Shown: positions 1-9,809 of the stretch, piece after piece
Layout: each line of letters opens with the position of its first letter
Numbering within the stretch: the first letter of the stretch is position 1
Source of the DNA: Shewanella hanedai
GTDB lineage: Bacteria > Pseudomonadota > Gammaproteobacteria > Enterobacterales > Shewanellaceae
Assembly (NCBI RefSeq): GCF_007197645.1
Contig: NZ_VKGK01000006.1
Coordinates: 124,001 to 188,000 of the forward strand
Reading direction: 5' to 3'
DNA: 64,000 nt
Program-made: the position numbers and the translations under genes
The notes under the pieces: model-generated
Told to the model about the DNA's origin: nothing
Seen by the model: the letters and a program-made list of their open reading frames with translations, nothing else
The model's database searches: none

Positions 1-3000
1 CAGTCAATTTTTCGCCTGTTACTTTTGCTTCTTTTTCAAAAGGAATTAATAAGTTTAACTTTTTAGTCAATGTGTCCCAAGCTGCTGATAAAATAGTTGT
101 ATATAGGGCGCTATTCTCTTTTGCTAAACGCTTTGAGGAAACCTCAAGTAAACGAACTAACCTGCCCTGGCTGCCTTTATTAACGGTTGGCCATTTCCTT
201 ATCGCTTTTTTCTCTTCATCAGTATCTAGCTTATAACTCGCCGACTGGACTAACCGTGGCATTATCTTTGCCCCCATCCATTGGCTATAAGAGTCATTTA
301 TTTCAATGTAGGTGTTTTCTCTAATAAAAAAATCTATGCTTATTTTTAAATAATCTTGCCAGTCCTGTAATGAAAAGCCTAGTTCGTTCCAATCAGCCGG
401 TAAATCATCAATAGTAAGCGCTTTAATTTTTGGGTAGCTTAATGCTATAAGGCCCATAGACTCCATACTATTTTGCATTTTTGGTCGGCGAGAAAACTCT
501 CTGAATAAAAATAGCTCTGCTAGTTTGATTGGATCAGATAAAACTAGATTTCTATGTTTATATTCACTCGGTAACTTTTCAGCTTCGCGTTCATAAGCAT
601 GCTCGCTTAAACCTTCTAATACTTGACCCGATAATAATTGAACATTATAAGTTTTAGCTAAAAGATCACATAAACCAGTCCATGTGATTTTTTTAGGTAT
701 CAAACTAGCTAACTCTTTATCAACTAGATCTTGAATTGATTGAATAGCAAATTTATTTAACTCCTCACCACCTTCTTTAAGTATGTTTATTGTGTTTAAA
801 TTCGTTTTAACACTTGCTGGGATATCCATTTTATCAGCTTGCTCAAGTACACTTCTATAGACAAAACCACGAACAAAGTTTCGCTCTGAATCAAGTTGTA
901 ATTTTGCGGAGAATCTGGCTGTTCCCTGCCGACTATCAGTAAATGTAATTAGCCTCTTGCCTTTCATATCATAAGGGTTATCGCTGGGGATATGACGTAA
1001 CATTGCAGGAACGATAGAACCCATTAGAAATGGAGAGCCTAGCATTGCTCGCCTAAAAGATGTTCCTGGTACATTTTCTACTTTATTACAACACGCACAA
1101 CGAGTGCCATCCTGTCTATCATTTTGTATGTAATAGACTTTTAAGGTATTTTCTACTTGATCAAGATGCAACCTATTTTTCTTTTTCTCTATAAAAGCAG
1201 GGGTACAGCCATACTCATTATGGTTATTTTCTTTAGATGTTTTTTCACTAAATAATTGGATGTAAGCTTCTATATCAGTTTCTATTGGTGTGTCATCATC
1301 TTCTACGTCATTATCAACCTCATCAGCGTAATCATCTAATAAGTCGACATTACGATTAACGATAAACTTTATACCTTTGTCACCTGTAGTTTTCATCGCT
1401 GCTAATGTGGGTGTATTACAATCCGAGCAATGGGTTAATTCAAAAACAGGTGCGCCACACTTCTCATCACAGATTGTTTTTTCTTGGTGATAAACTATAC
1501 CAAATTCCCAACCATTTTCTAGTTGGGTATCTTTTTTATAACAACATTCGGGGTCTATACACGCCCACAAGCCTTTTTGAGCTCGGTGAAAAACATGAGC
1601 TCTTACAGGTAAAAATGCTTGTTGATTGTCCTCATCCCCATCTAAATATGCTGTAGTTGCTAGATCAATAAGCTTTAATGCTTGTTCTTGATCTTTTATC
1701 GTCAAGTCTGGTTTTTCAGGCCAAACAACTTGGGCAACTTCTTCTAAATTCAAAGGTTTTTTGGTTAACGTCATTCTTAAGGCACGCAGTGTTGGAAATT
1801 GAATAAAGTAGTCGAATAGTGCTTTAGAATCCATTTTTCCAGCAAGATTTAAATCAAATATTTGTGACTCCTTGCTATCTGGTAATGGTGGAATGAGACG
1901 AGAGCCGTTTACAACAGCAACTTGAGTTGTATCTACACCAGCTAAGTCCGCTAAAAACTTCTGTAATTTTATATTAGTTTCAGCTTGTTTATTTGAATCA
2001 CCTATTGTCGCTGATGTTGCTATAAAACGAACATTTTTTGGCTCAACGCCAAATGCGTGCATTACCCGGCGAAGTAATAATGATATTTCAGCAGCTTGAG
2101 AGCCAACATAAGAATGAGCCTCATCAAGTACAATCCATTTTAGCTTACCTTGGGACTTGTCTAATAAAGGCTGATCTTCTTGTCTCACCAACATATATTC
2201 CAACATAGTGGCATTTGTCACTAAAATGGGTGGTGGTGTTTTCCATATTTGCTTTCGGTAATGTAAACATTCAGGCTGATATTTTGCCTTTTCAGCCATT
2301 GCTGTTGCACTATCTGACTTTTCAGTTTCTCCATTGTACAAACTAAACTTCACTTTCCCGTTAAAGCCTCGTGTCCAAGCGCTTAAACGCTCTCGTTGAG
2401 AGTTAATCAATGCATTTAGCGGGTATAAAAACAGTGCTTGAACACCAATCAGCGGCTCTTTAGCTTTATCAGCTTGTTGTGCTAAATCATTCAATAATGG
2501 AACCAAAAAACATTCAGTTTTACCAGATCCGGTACCACTCGTTACAACAACTGACTTAACTTTATCTTCAGTTAAATGCTGCCATGCTTCTAACTGATGC
2601 TGATACGGGGGGCGGTCTATAGGCCAAGTGTAATCTTCCTGTATATCATTACACCAACGCGCCTCATCAATCCCCTTAACTAAATACTTTTCTCGCTGCT
2701 CTTTGTCTTCCGGCTTTGGCATTGGAGGGTGAGCTAGGTTATTCGCTAAGCTTTGTGTTAAAACGCCTTGCTCAACTAATCCTGCTAAATCATTAGTTTT
2801 TTCAGAGGGTAACCATCCAAACGTTGCTTCAAAAACAGGAGGTGCTAAAAAATCATTTCCTTGCCCATATGAAGGTGAAAACTCTTGTTGTAGAAAACCT
2901 CGCAAAGACGGATTCTTTAATCTCAAACGGTTTATTACAGCTTGAGATGAGACTGATGATAAATCTCGGTATAATGCTGAGAAATTGATGCTGTTAGACT

Positions 3001-3007
3001 TTTTCAT
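1..3007 (-). CDS. druE: DEAD/DEAH-box helicase, DruE-like (C-terminus beyond window)
   Basis: This reading frame is open from an ATG at 3007 to the left edge, giving about 1002 residues with no stop, so the gene is partial at its C-terminus. My own translation shows superfamily 2 helicase motifs: a Walker A motif (TSGTGSGKTE, near residues 156-165), DEAH near 295-298, and the motif III SAT in TSATIG near 331-336. A cysteine-rich part follows, with several CxxC pairs that could bind zinc. The start codon overlaps the stop of the next gene upstream as TAATG, so the two are translationally coupled. A very large DEAH helicase paired with one protein of about 1180 residues matches Druantia type III, where DruE is the helicase. 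DruE proteins usually end with a DUF1998 region, which would lie outside this window. The helicase assignment is firm; the DruE name is inferred from size, motifs and partner. Confidence 0.72.
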   Translation of the reverse strand, partial: MKKSNSINFSALYRDLSSVSSQAVINRLRLKNPSLRGFLQQEFSPSYGQGNDFLAPPVFEATFGWLPSEKTNDLAGLVEQGVLTQSLANNLAHPPMPKPEDKEQREKYLVKGIDEARWCNDIQEDYTWPIDRPPYQHQLEAWQHLTEDKVKSVVVTSGTGSGKTECFLVPLLNDLAQQADKAKEPLIGVQALFLYPLNALINSQRERLSAWTRGFNGKVKFSLYNGETEKSDSATAMAEKAKYQPECLHYRKQIWKTPPPILVTNATMLEYMLVRQEDQPLLDKSQGKLKWIVLDEAHSYVGSQAAEISLLLRRVMHAFGVEPKNVRFIATSATIGDSNKQAETNIKLQKFLADLAGVDTTQVAVVNGSRLIPPLPDSKESQIFDLNLAGKMDSKALFDYFIQFPTLRALRMTLTKKPLNLEEVAQVVWPEKPDLTIKDQEQALKLIDLATTAYLDGDEDNQQAFLPVRAHVFHRAQKGLWACIDPECCYKKDTQLENGWEFGIVYHQEKTICDEKCGAPVFELTHCSDCNTPTLAAMKTTGDKGIKFIVNRNVDLLDDYADEVDNDVEDDDTPIETDIEAYIQLFSEKTSKENNHNEYGCTPAFIEKKKNRLHLDQVENTLKVYYIQNDRQDGTRCACCNKVENVPGTSFRRAMLGSPFLMGSIVPAMLRHIPSDNPYDMKGKRLITFTDSRQGTARFSAKLQLDSERNFVRGFVYRSVLEQADKMDIPASVKTNLNTINILKEGGEELNKFAIQSIQDLVDKELASLIPKKITWTGLCDLLAKTYNVQLLSGQVLEGLSEHAYEREAEKLPSEYKHRNLVLSDPIKLAELFLFREFSRRPKMQNSMESMGLIALSYPKIKALTIDDLPADWNELGFSLQDWQDYLKISIDFFIRENTYIEINDSYSQWMGAKIMPRLVQSASYKLDTDEEKKAIRKWPTVNKGSQGRLVRLLEVSSKRLAKENSALYTTILSAAWDTLTKKLNLLIPFEKEAKVTGEKLT

Positions 3008-6000
3008 TAAGACTGAATCCCTTCTTCTTTTGTTAAGTATGCTATTTGAGTGGCATTTGCCATCGCTTGATTTAGCCACTGTCTATCCCAAGACTGCAAT
3101 CGCGCATAAGTGAAATTAATATTATTATTAATTTCATCCATATCGTATGAAACTGTACTTAACACTTGTTCTAAATTTAAACAATCAAAATTATATAATG
3201 CCATTTTAATTGGTAAATCAATTGAAAAAATCTGCCTGTTCTTAACAGCTTCGGGTAGATGGCTTGCTAACATCCCTGATAAATTTGTTGGTACTACCTC
3301 ATCGGCCAAATACTCATTAATATAACTTTTTAAGTTTTCATCCTTAGCTCTATTCTGAATTTTTAACAATAATTTACCATCCTGTCGCTCAAACAAATCT
3401 TTTCGTGAGTTAACATAACGCCCCATTATCGAATTTTCGCCCCAAGCATTGAGTATCATCCACTGTGCTTTAACGTTTAAATTTTTGGCAATAAATATAT
3501 CAAGTAAAGTGGCGAAATAATCACCTTTAGTGCGTAAGTTTTCGACATCACTTTCAAAGGTAGATTTAAGTAAAGCGGCATAATCTTGTTCAGGTAGAAT
3601 CTGTGCTACCGGCTCTAATTTAGTTTTTAAACTATCTAATTTATGATTAAAGCTTTTGAACCACATAGCGGCAGGTACGGAAAACCATTCAAAAGGCATA
3701 TCTTGAGCAATTGACCAAACTAAATCAAAGTCAGCTAAATCATCCTGTTTAGCAAGAAGGTCTACCATTGCTTGTGGTTTTTTGATTAACCTTCTAAATA
3801 GATGGAAAGTATCTGCAGCAGCATAATTAAGTGCATCGACTAATCCTTGTAATTTAAACCACTCTGGATTCAAATAATCATTTGATAAATCTATTATTAA
3901 TTGGTCCATGTATGAAAAGTCAAAACCTTGCTCATCACCACGAGGTAAATAACGGATAGCATTTTCTACAGTTTTGATGTCTGAACATTCATAAACTACT
4001 GATGAATCTCCGATGATAACGGCCCTAGGCTGTATTAAGTTTTGTTTATCCGAATATAAAAACCAAGGACCTTGCTCTTCAGTATCAGGAATAGCAAAAA
4101 TCATGTCATTATATTCATTTTCCACAGTCGGTAATTCTACAGCCTCACGTGCTAAGTCCCACATCGGTTTAGCAAACATTTTAATATTACTGCGATTAGG
4201 GTGGGAGCGAGATTTAGTTACCTTGATCCCCTTAAGTTCATTGTCTGCCCAAAAATTTGGCGTAGCGTGCTTAAATACTTCAACACTTGGCACTACAGAT
4301 TCCATGATATCTTTGCCTAAGAAGAAACGAAACTTAACTTCTGCTCTTAAATCATCTGACTGAGAAAGTAATAGACGTGACATAGTGAGTAAAGTTTTAC
4401 AGTCTATTGTCACCAAGGCTTCTTTTGGCAAAATGACCGATTCACTTAAATTGGCGACTTGTTGTTTATCATGAAATAAAACCGCCGAAATACTTAAATA
4501 TGTTTCACTTTGCGCTTCGGGTTTTGCAATCCTTAATTTATGGGTATATAAATCATTTACGGTTAATTTATTTCTTGAATGGATAAAAGGTCGACCTTCT
4601 GGCGTTACTAAGCAAACACCAGCTTGCTGAGTTGCTAACTCTAAGGTTACTTCATTATCAAGCCCCCAACTCAAAACAGGGTTCATCACATCCGTTAACC
4701 TTCTTGGTAATTGAATTTCACACAAATACATATCATCGTACTTATCAACTTCCCGTAACCACTTTTTTTGCTTTTCAATGAGTGAAATATCTATATCTCT
4801 CTCAAAGCCAAGTAATTTAAGTTCAGTCTCACCTTGTTCAAAAGGTATAACATTAAACTGACTTTCAGTAGGCAAAATCGCCAATTTACTTTGCCATTTT
4901 AGCTGTTCATCAATAATCCAAGATAAACTGCCATGCCCTTGAATTTGTTCTTTACCCGCAGTAAGCACTGAGTCTAAACAAACCATTAAGTCACTATTTT
5001 TTGCTTGCCAAAATAGTTGTGATTTGCAGACTGAAAACTCGTCTAAATCATGCTCTTTGGCAATAATATTAGGCAAACCTCTAAAGACATGTTTAGAAGA
5101 AATAGCTTCAATAACCTTATTCCCTTCCATGCGACAGTTAAGCGGTTTAGATTCTTCGCACGCTGTTGCTATTTTAAAGCTACCTTGTAGTGTTTTAGCT
5201 AAAACTTCACCTCGAACTCTATATAACTTTATTCCGTCAATACCTAAGCTTCCAACCTCTTCAACGCTTGACGTTACATTGGCAGCAATCACTTCGCCAG
5301 AAAAAGCGATTATGGCTTCATCGGCAGCAATGGTTGCGTTACCTTGTGCTAAGTAACGATATTTATCATTTGATGATTGGAAAATCCAAGGTAGGTCATT
5401 GTTTAATGCTTCTCCTTGGTAATACGTGGCATTGCCAAGTTCATTTTCATCACTCCATAAAGAATAAGAAATGTCACCTGCAGCATCTAGATTGAAAAAC
5501 CTATTTTTGTTGGTAACAACTTGCCAACGTTTTGTACTGTTACCTTTTAAATTAAACGCTGCTGAACGATATCGTCCACCACTATCAACATGGCTATATA
5601 AATCAAAATAAACTGGCAATGATGATTCGTCTAAACAACGATTTAAATCTTCAGGATGAATGGTCTTATTAATATATGTTTCTGCAACTAGTTGCCAAGA
5701 TTCAATAGCTGGCTCTAACGTGCGCAACACTCTTACAGGGTTTTGTTCGCGCTTTATTAACTTGGCAGTACTTGATAATAATCGACTGATTAGCTCTTGA
5801 GTACCTTGATCGCAGAGTAAAAAAGGCAAATCATCACGCCAAGTAGGCTTTTCCAAATCGAGCTTTAACACTGGCTCCGATGCAGAGAACAAATCAAATT
5901 GATCCCTTAGTAACATTAAATGGTTTATCAAACTTACAGCTAATTCCGCAAACGCATTTTGTTGCAGTGTAATAGGTAAATTACCCAATGCTTCATTTGC

Positions 6001-6540
6001 TATTTCATCAATTGAAGTTGTTAAGTGAAATTGGCGATAATGATCAATAACAGTATTAAGGTACTCAGGAACTTTACCTTTTTGCTCACCTAATAAAGCA
6101 AAGTTAGGAAAACCGCCTTGGCAATACAAGGTACTAATAAAGCTATCACCACTTGCTGTGCTATGAACAGAGATCTTCCAAAGTTTCAGGCCCCTCTCAA
6201 CTGAATTTCTAATTGCGCTGTAGTATGGTCTGTAATCTCTCAGCCCTACACTATCGCAAACCGGTTGCCACTTTGATTTTCCGCCATCGTAATTTCGCTG
6301 TAGCCAAGTAGAAACATATAGTGTAAAAATTTTATCGAATGCACTCGACTTGTTGATAACATGCTTAGGGTTTCTAGCAATGAACAAGTTAGTGATTAAC
6401 TTTTTTAGTGAAATAAACTCTTCATCAGTTACTTTAAATCTCCATAGAGGAGTTACTAAAGGGTGTTCTCTATTTCGAGAAAAATCATTTAACCACTTTT
6501 GCATCTGTACTAAGTGGTTAGAGACCAAGACATCTGACAT
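3007..6540 (-). CDS. druH: Large partner of DEAH helicase, DruH-like (STY4851/ECs_5259-type)
   Basis: The protein has 1177 residues and no catalytic motif I can name. From memory it resembles the STY4851/ECs_5259 family, which corresponds to DruH of Druantia type III; this was not checked by search. The N-terminal 60 residues contain a TPLWRFKVTDEEF stretch that looks like the conserved start of that family. It lies directly upstream of the helicase with a one-base overlap and must be cotranscribed with it. The start was set at the ATG at 6540 rather than at 6546: an AAGGA ribosome binding site at 6547-6551 is 6 bases from the 6540 ATG but touches the upstream one. The role is presumably anti-phage defence together with the helicase; the mechanism of DruH is unknown to me. 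Confidence 0.6.
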   Translation of the reverse strand: MSDVLVSNHLVQMQKWLNDFSRNREHPLVTPLWRFKVTDEEFISLKKLITNLFIARNPKHVINKSSAFDKIFTLYVSTWLQRNYDGGKSKWQPVCDSVGLRDYRPYYSAIRNSVERGLKLWKISVHSTASGDSFISTLYCQGGFPNFALLGEQKGKVPEYLNTVIDHYRQFHLTTSIDEIANEALGNLPITLQQNAFAELAVSLINHLMLLRDQFDLFSASEPVLKLDLEKPTWRDDLPFLLCDQGTQELISRLLSSTAKLIKREQNPVRVLRTLEPAIESWQLVAETYINKTIHPEDLNRCLDESSLPVYFDLYSHVDSGGRYRSAAFNLKGNSTKRWQVVTNKNRFFNLDAAGDISYSLWSDENELGNATYYQGEALNNDLPWIFQSSNDKYRYLAQGNATIAADEAIIAFSGEVIAANVTSSVEEVGSLGIDGIKLYRVRGEVLAKTLQGSFKIATACEESKPLNCRMEGNKVIEAISSKHVFRGLPNIIAKEHDLDEFSVCKSQLFWQAKNSDLMVCLDSVLTAGKEQIQGHGSLSWIIDEQLKWQSKLAILPTESQFNVIPFEQGETELKLLGFERDIDISLIEKQKKWLREVDKYDDMYLCEIQLPRRLTDVMNPVLSWGLDNEVTLELATQQAGVCLVTPEGRPFIHSRNKLTVNDLYTHKLRIAKPEAQSETYLSISAVLFHDKQQVANLSESVILPKEALVTIDCKTLLTMSRLLLSQSDDLRAEVKFRFFLGKDIMESVVPSVEVFKHATPNFWADNELKGIKVTKSRSHPNRSNIKMFAKPMWDLAREAVELPTVENEYNDMIFAIPDTEEQGPWFLYSDKQNLIQPRAVIIGDSSVVYECSDIKTVENAIRYLPRGDEQGFDFSYMDQLIIDLSNDYLNPEWFKLQGLVDALNYAAADTFHLFRRLIKKPQAMVDLLAKQDDLADFDLVWSIAQDMPFEWFSVPAAMWFKSFNHKLDSLKTKLEPVAQILPEQDYAALLKSTFESDVENLRTKGDYFATLLDIFIAKNLNVKAQWMILNAWGENSIMGRYVNSRKDLFERQDGKLLLKIQNRAKDENLKSYINEYLADEVVPTNLSGMLASHLPEAVKNRQIFSIDLPIKMALYNFDCLNLEQVLSTVSYDMDEINNNINFTYARLQSWDRQWLNQAMANATQIAYLTKEEGIQS

Positions 6541-6546
6541 ATACAT

Positions 6547-7181
6547 TCCTTATTAAGTGTTCTGATCGTATTTACAAAAAATGAATAACCCGCCAAACAT
6601 TTAAGTTACATAACTCATACATTTGACAATGATTAACATCATATTATCCATATCTGATGCTTTTTTTGTGTGACTGCTTGAACAATGCACTAGGGCTCTA
6701 GTTCAGGAACCATTACGGTTATTATCCTGTAATTAGGAATTTGACTTTAAAGATTTAGCTTTTGTACATAAGATTTAAAGCCTGTATTTGTAATATCTTA
6801 AAAGAATCATTTCACACAAGAAGAATGAAACTTTATCACAATAAAGAGCACCCAGCTAGACAGCTGCGTACCAATGTTCATTAATTTGTTTTTAAAAGAA
6901 CAATGAATGAAATAATAATTTATGGACTGCCTATGTTTTCCTCCCAGTTCTAGAGCATGCTGTTAACATTTTTACCAAGAATTAATATCACCACAACATT
7001 CGCAGAATTTTACCCAGTTAAATAGCTGATATATAGTGTTTTAACCTAACTTGTGAATAGGCGTGTATGTGTAAGTATGTAACTTGTGATTGTCACTTAG
7101 GTACAGAACTTTTCATTCGGGTATAACATACTAAAACTCTACGCTGACGGTAAGAGCTGAAGACATCAAACATGCTTTTCC
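6547..7181. other. Gene-free AT-rich stretch upstream of the druH-like gene
   Basis: No plausible coding frame is present. The part next to 6547 must hold the promoter of the two-gene helicase operon, but I could not pick one -10/-35 pair with confidence. I found no tRNA or integrase that would mark an island boundary. Confidence 0.4.
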
Positions 7182-7218
7182 GCCGTCATCCCGGGCTTGT
7201 TCCGGGATCCATTCTTTG
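7182..7218 (+). repeat. Palindromic repeat R, copy 1
   Basis: This copy contains GTCATCCCGGGCTTGTTCC followed by GGGATCCATTC. The stem ATCCCGG/CCGGGAT closes a short loop. Near-identical copies lie at 9701, 18329, 19228 and 22667, with inverted or variant copies at 18463, 18611 and 19007. Confidence 0.85.
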
Positions 7219-7234
7219 TTCTATATCTTGTCTT

Positions 7235-7432
7235 TGATTGGATTCTATATAAAAAGAAAGATCATTCTCACCACGGTGAATATGGCGTAGCCATGAGCTA
7301 ATGAACGAGAAACATGGATGTTGAACTGGCACTTAAACAAGGACGTTGTTGCGCTTCGCTACACAGAGTTCACGGAGAAGAGCTGGAGGTTTGAAAAGCT
7401 TGGAGTTCTTGTCTTTCTCCGTGGTGAGCCGC
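7235..7432 (+). repeat. Repeat D, copy 1, with inverted ends
   Basis: Most of 7260-7350 recurs at 9815-9975, including AGCTAATGAACGAGAAACA and TGGCACTTAAACAAGGACG. The copy is bounded by 10-base inverted repeats, CTCACCACGG at 7267-7276 and CCGTGGTGAG at 7419-7428, with a second inverted pair CACGGAGAA/TTCTCCGTG inside. This resembles a small non-coding mobile or hairpin element, but no target-site duplication was recognised. It follows an R repeat in the same orientation, as copy 2 does. Confidence 0.65.
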
Positions 7433-7461
7433 TTTTGTCTTGTACTAGGTTAATTGCTTAA

Positions 7462-8607
7462 TCAGTCTTGGTTTAATGCACTTAATCCACCAGCATAACT
7501 GGATTGACCTTTATCCTTTTCGAGCAAAACTTCAAAACGCTTTGCCTGTAACCAAAGTGGTGAACGATTCTGGGCGGCCAGTTGATAGGCCCAGGTTGTT
7601 ATCGCTTCTGAGCGACCTGATTCACAGACAAAGTAGTTGGCAAGTTCGGTGGTGATCAATATTCCGTTGTTAATGATATTTTGCTCAAACCAGCGGTCTT
7701 TATGCTGCTCAGCAGCGAGATGATCACACTTGGCATTATTGCATTTGCTGTGTGCTAGGACGAAGTTATGGCCGAGATCGTTAGGATAACGAGTCCAAGG
7801 GATGAAGTGATCTACCACGGCTTTATAATCGCCCTCACCTTTAAACGGTTTATTGCAGTAGAAGCATTGGCCTTTTTGAATATCAAACAATACTGGTCTT
7901 GCTTTGATTATCGAATTTCTATCACTGCCGAAGAGGAATTCTGACAAGTTACCCTGCCCACCAATTGCGGTATGGTTTAGTGGAAAGTCGCAGACCTTTT
8001 GCGTCCAGTTTGATCTCGCAAGTGACACCACGAGATCGTGAAAGCGACGAAAACAGAACGCGATCCCAGCATTGAGTACAATATGATTTTTTGACTTGTC
8101 ATGGGGGTAATAGAAACACTCTTCACTGCCTGCTAATAACTGCAAGCGCCACAGTGGGCCATCTTTTAAAGTGGTACGAGTTTTTCTCACCAGTTTATGC
8201 CAATCTGGATGCTGCTTTAGTTGACTTAAATTTCTGATCCCTTGACTACGATATTCAGCTAAATTCCTGATTAACGCAGATTGGTTGCCTGAGCTTTGCA
8301 GTAGGATAAATGACGAGACTTTTTCATCAGTGCCACTAGCAGAACCTGTATAGGGCAATGAATGTTGCCAATAGAGTTCAATAAACTTCTCCACCAGCTC
8401 ATCGATGGTGATGACATTATGGTGTTGTTCATGTAGAAGAGCGGTATCGTTATTTAGCGGACGTTCGATACAGATATCGGCGAGTGCATGCAGCAATGCA
8501 AACTTATAAGTAGCAACAAAATCCCCCTCTACCAATAATCGTTGCAGGTAAGCGATAAACTCAACCTGTTTAGTGGCATTAACTTGGGAAAATAGATCAG
8601 AATTCAT
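7462..8607 (-). CDS. HNH endonuclease domain protein
   Basis: The 381-residue protein has a C-terminal HNH (beta-beta-alpha metal) nuclease fold. Visible motifs are a CFYC zinc pair (C248, C251), DHFIPW with D266-H267 as the catalytic part, N281, and HSKCNNAKCDH (H286, C289, C294) as the second half of the metal site. Residues 1-230 match no domain I recognise and may sense or bind a partner. The gene lies 61 bases downstream of a methyltransferase on the same strand, and the pair sits between two directly repeated R+D repeat blocks. A nuclease beside a methyltransferase could mean restriction-modification, but the methyltransferase lacks DNA-methylase signatures. The nuclease fold is well supported; the biological role is unknown. 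Confidence 0.8.
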   Translation of the reverse strand: MNSDLFSQVNATKQVEFIAYLQRLLVEGDFVATYKFALLHALADICIERPLNNDTALLHEQHHNVITIDELVEKFIELYWQHSLPYTGSASGTDEKVSSFILLQSSGNQSALIRNLAEYRSQGIRNLSQLKQHPDWHKLVRKTRTTLKDGPLWRLQLLAGSEECFYYPHDKSKNHIVLNAGIAFCFRRFHDLVVSLARSNWTQKVCDFPLNHTAIGGQGNLSEFLFGSDRNSIIKARPVLFDIQKGQCFYCNKPFKGEGDYKAVVDHFIPWTRYPNDLGHNFVLAHSKCNNAKCDHLAAEQHKDRWFEQNIINNGILITTELANYFVCESGRSEAITTWAYQLAAQNRSPLWLQAKRFEVLLEKDKGQSSYAGGLSALNQD

Positions 8608-8668
8608 TAGGTCTTGTCACTTCTCTTTGGAGCTATCATTTCAGAATAATGTTCATGCAGTGCCTCTT

Positions 8669-9322
8669 TCACCTTGTATCCCTTTCGCGTTGTAACACTA
8701 CGGTTTCCCAAAAGATTTGGGTGCGACCGAGTTTGTCGTTTTCTCTGTCGGTCGCATCGACCATGGTTAAATGTGCATCCCCTGCCATGGCTTGCAGTTC
8801 TTCAATGCTGACTGGATGCAGCACTCGAATATCGCTATTTGGCCCGTGACGCAGTGAGATGATCAATTTGCCGTGTGGAGCCAGCAGGTGTTCGAGTGTT
8901 TGCAGCGCTGTGGCACGTTCATTTTGTGGAATATGCATCCATACAGCACTGAGTAAAATAAGATTGAAACTGTTTTGATAGATGGTCAAGCGATGTAGAC
9001 ACGGCAAGCTGTCATTAATCCAAGTCACGCTCACTCCTTGAGTGTAGTTTTTACCTAATTCCGCCAGAGTATGAGCTGGTTCTACGGCGACTACATCAAC
9101 TCTTTGTGATGATTTAGATGTTGAAGAGCCAGTCCGCTCTGCTAAGTATTTCGCATCACGCCCAACACCCGCGCCCACGTCTAATATTGATAGAGCTGAG
9201 TCGTGACTGTCGAAAATAGTATTAAGGTGAGGCAACCATGAAGCATGCACTTCTTCGAAAGAGGTCGACAGATATTGCCGCGCTAACAGATCTGCATTGT
9301 CATTATAAAAATTGTGAGACAT
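8669..9322 (-). CDS. Class I SAM-dependent methyltransferase
   Basis: The 217-residue protein carries the Rossmann SAM-binding motif I (SILDVGAGVGRD, near residues 45-56), an acidic VVAVEPA strand for the second motif, and a later LLSAVWMHIP strand typical of small-molecule or general class I methyltransferases. No NPPY/DPPY motif is visible, so it does not look like an adenine or N4-cytosine DNA methylase. The start was moved to the ATG at 9322, which has AGGAG at 9327-9331; the longer reading frame to 9364 has no such site. It is the first gene of an apparent two-gene operon with the HNH nuclease. The substrate is unknown. Confidence 0.8.
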   Translation of the reverse strand: MSHNFYNDNADLLARQYLSTSFEEVHASWLPHLNTIFDSHDSALSILDVGAGVGRDAKYLAERTGSSTSKSSQRVDVVAVEPAHTLAELGKNYTQGVSVTWINDSLPCLHRLTIYQNSFNLILLSAVWMHIPQNERATALQTLEHLLAPHGKLIISLRHGPNSDIRVLHPVSIEELQAMAGDAHLTMVDATDRENDKLGRTQIFWETVVLQRERDTR

Positions 9323-9454
9323 CGTTCTCCTGTAGCGAATGCCACTGCTTTTAGTCAATAACACTAATAGTAGTCAATGCTGCTATAAAAGGCTTATAAA
9401 ACAGCGAGTTTGGATTGCGATAATTTATCATAATGCTTTGTGTCTGAGAAGAGT

Positions 9455-9700
9455 CTAGGACGGGCTTTGCCCTGCGAGCTGAAGAGCTGAGAAGAACGGG
9501 CTTCGCCCTGCTAGGACGGCACTTCGTGCCTGCGAGGGCGTTCGCAAGCTCACTTCTAGGGCGCTTCGCTGCTAGGTTAAAAGATGAGATGAACGTCACA
9601 AGTGACTACTGAACACGTCGCTCACAGAATAGCCTGCGGCTACGGGAACGCTGCGCTTACGGTAATGGCAGAACAAGAGTAAAACGGGTCATTTGTCATT
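9455..9700 (+). repeat. Composite TTCG-hairpin repeat C, copy 1
   Basis: This is a run of short inverted repeats closed by TTCG-type loops: GGGCTTCGCCC, GGCACTTCGTGCC, GCGTTCGC and GCGCTTCGCTGC, followed by GTCACAAGTGAC and CCTGCGGCTACGGG pieces. The same order recurs at 18183, 19041 and 22363. It ends directly before an R repeat. It lies upstream of the methyltransferase gene. Confidence 0.75.
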
Positions 9701-9737
9701 GCCGTCATCCCGGACTTGTTCCGGGATCCATTCTTTG
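9701..9737 (+). repeat. Palindromic repeat R, copy 2
   Basis: The copy reads GTCATCCCGGACTTGTTCC then GGGATCCATTC. It differs from copy 1 by one base in the loop side and shares the flanking ATTCTTTG and CTATAT sequence. Confidence 0.85.
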
Positions 9738-9809
9738 CTCTATATTTTGGCTTTTACTGTGGCCTTAATGTCTTCTGTGGTGGATAGCTTTGTTTTGGTT
9801 GTATATAAA

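Noticed and set aside
1405-1656. 83-codon plus-strand frame
   Set aside because: It lies on the opposite strand inside the helicase gene, which shows clear motifs on both sides of it.
9351-9599. 82-codon minus-strand frame over repeat C
   Set aside because: Its sequence (ANALAGTKCRP, RAKPVLLS) is the translation of the hairpin repeat and recurs at 22357-22602, so it reflects shared repeat DNA, not a gene.
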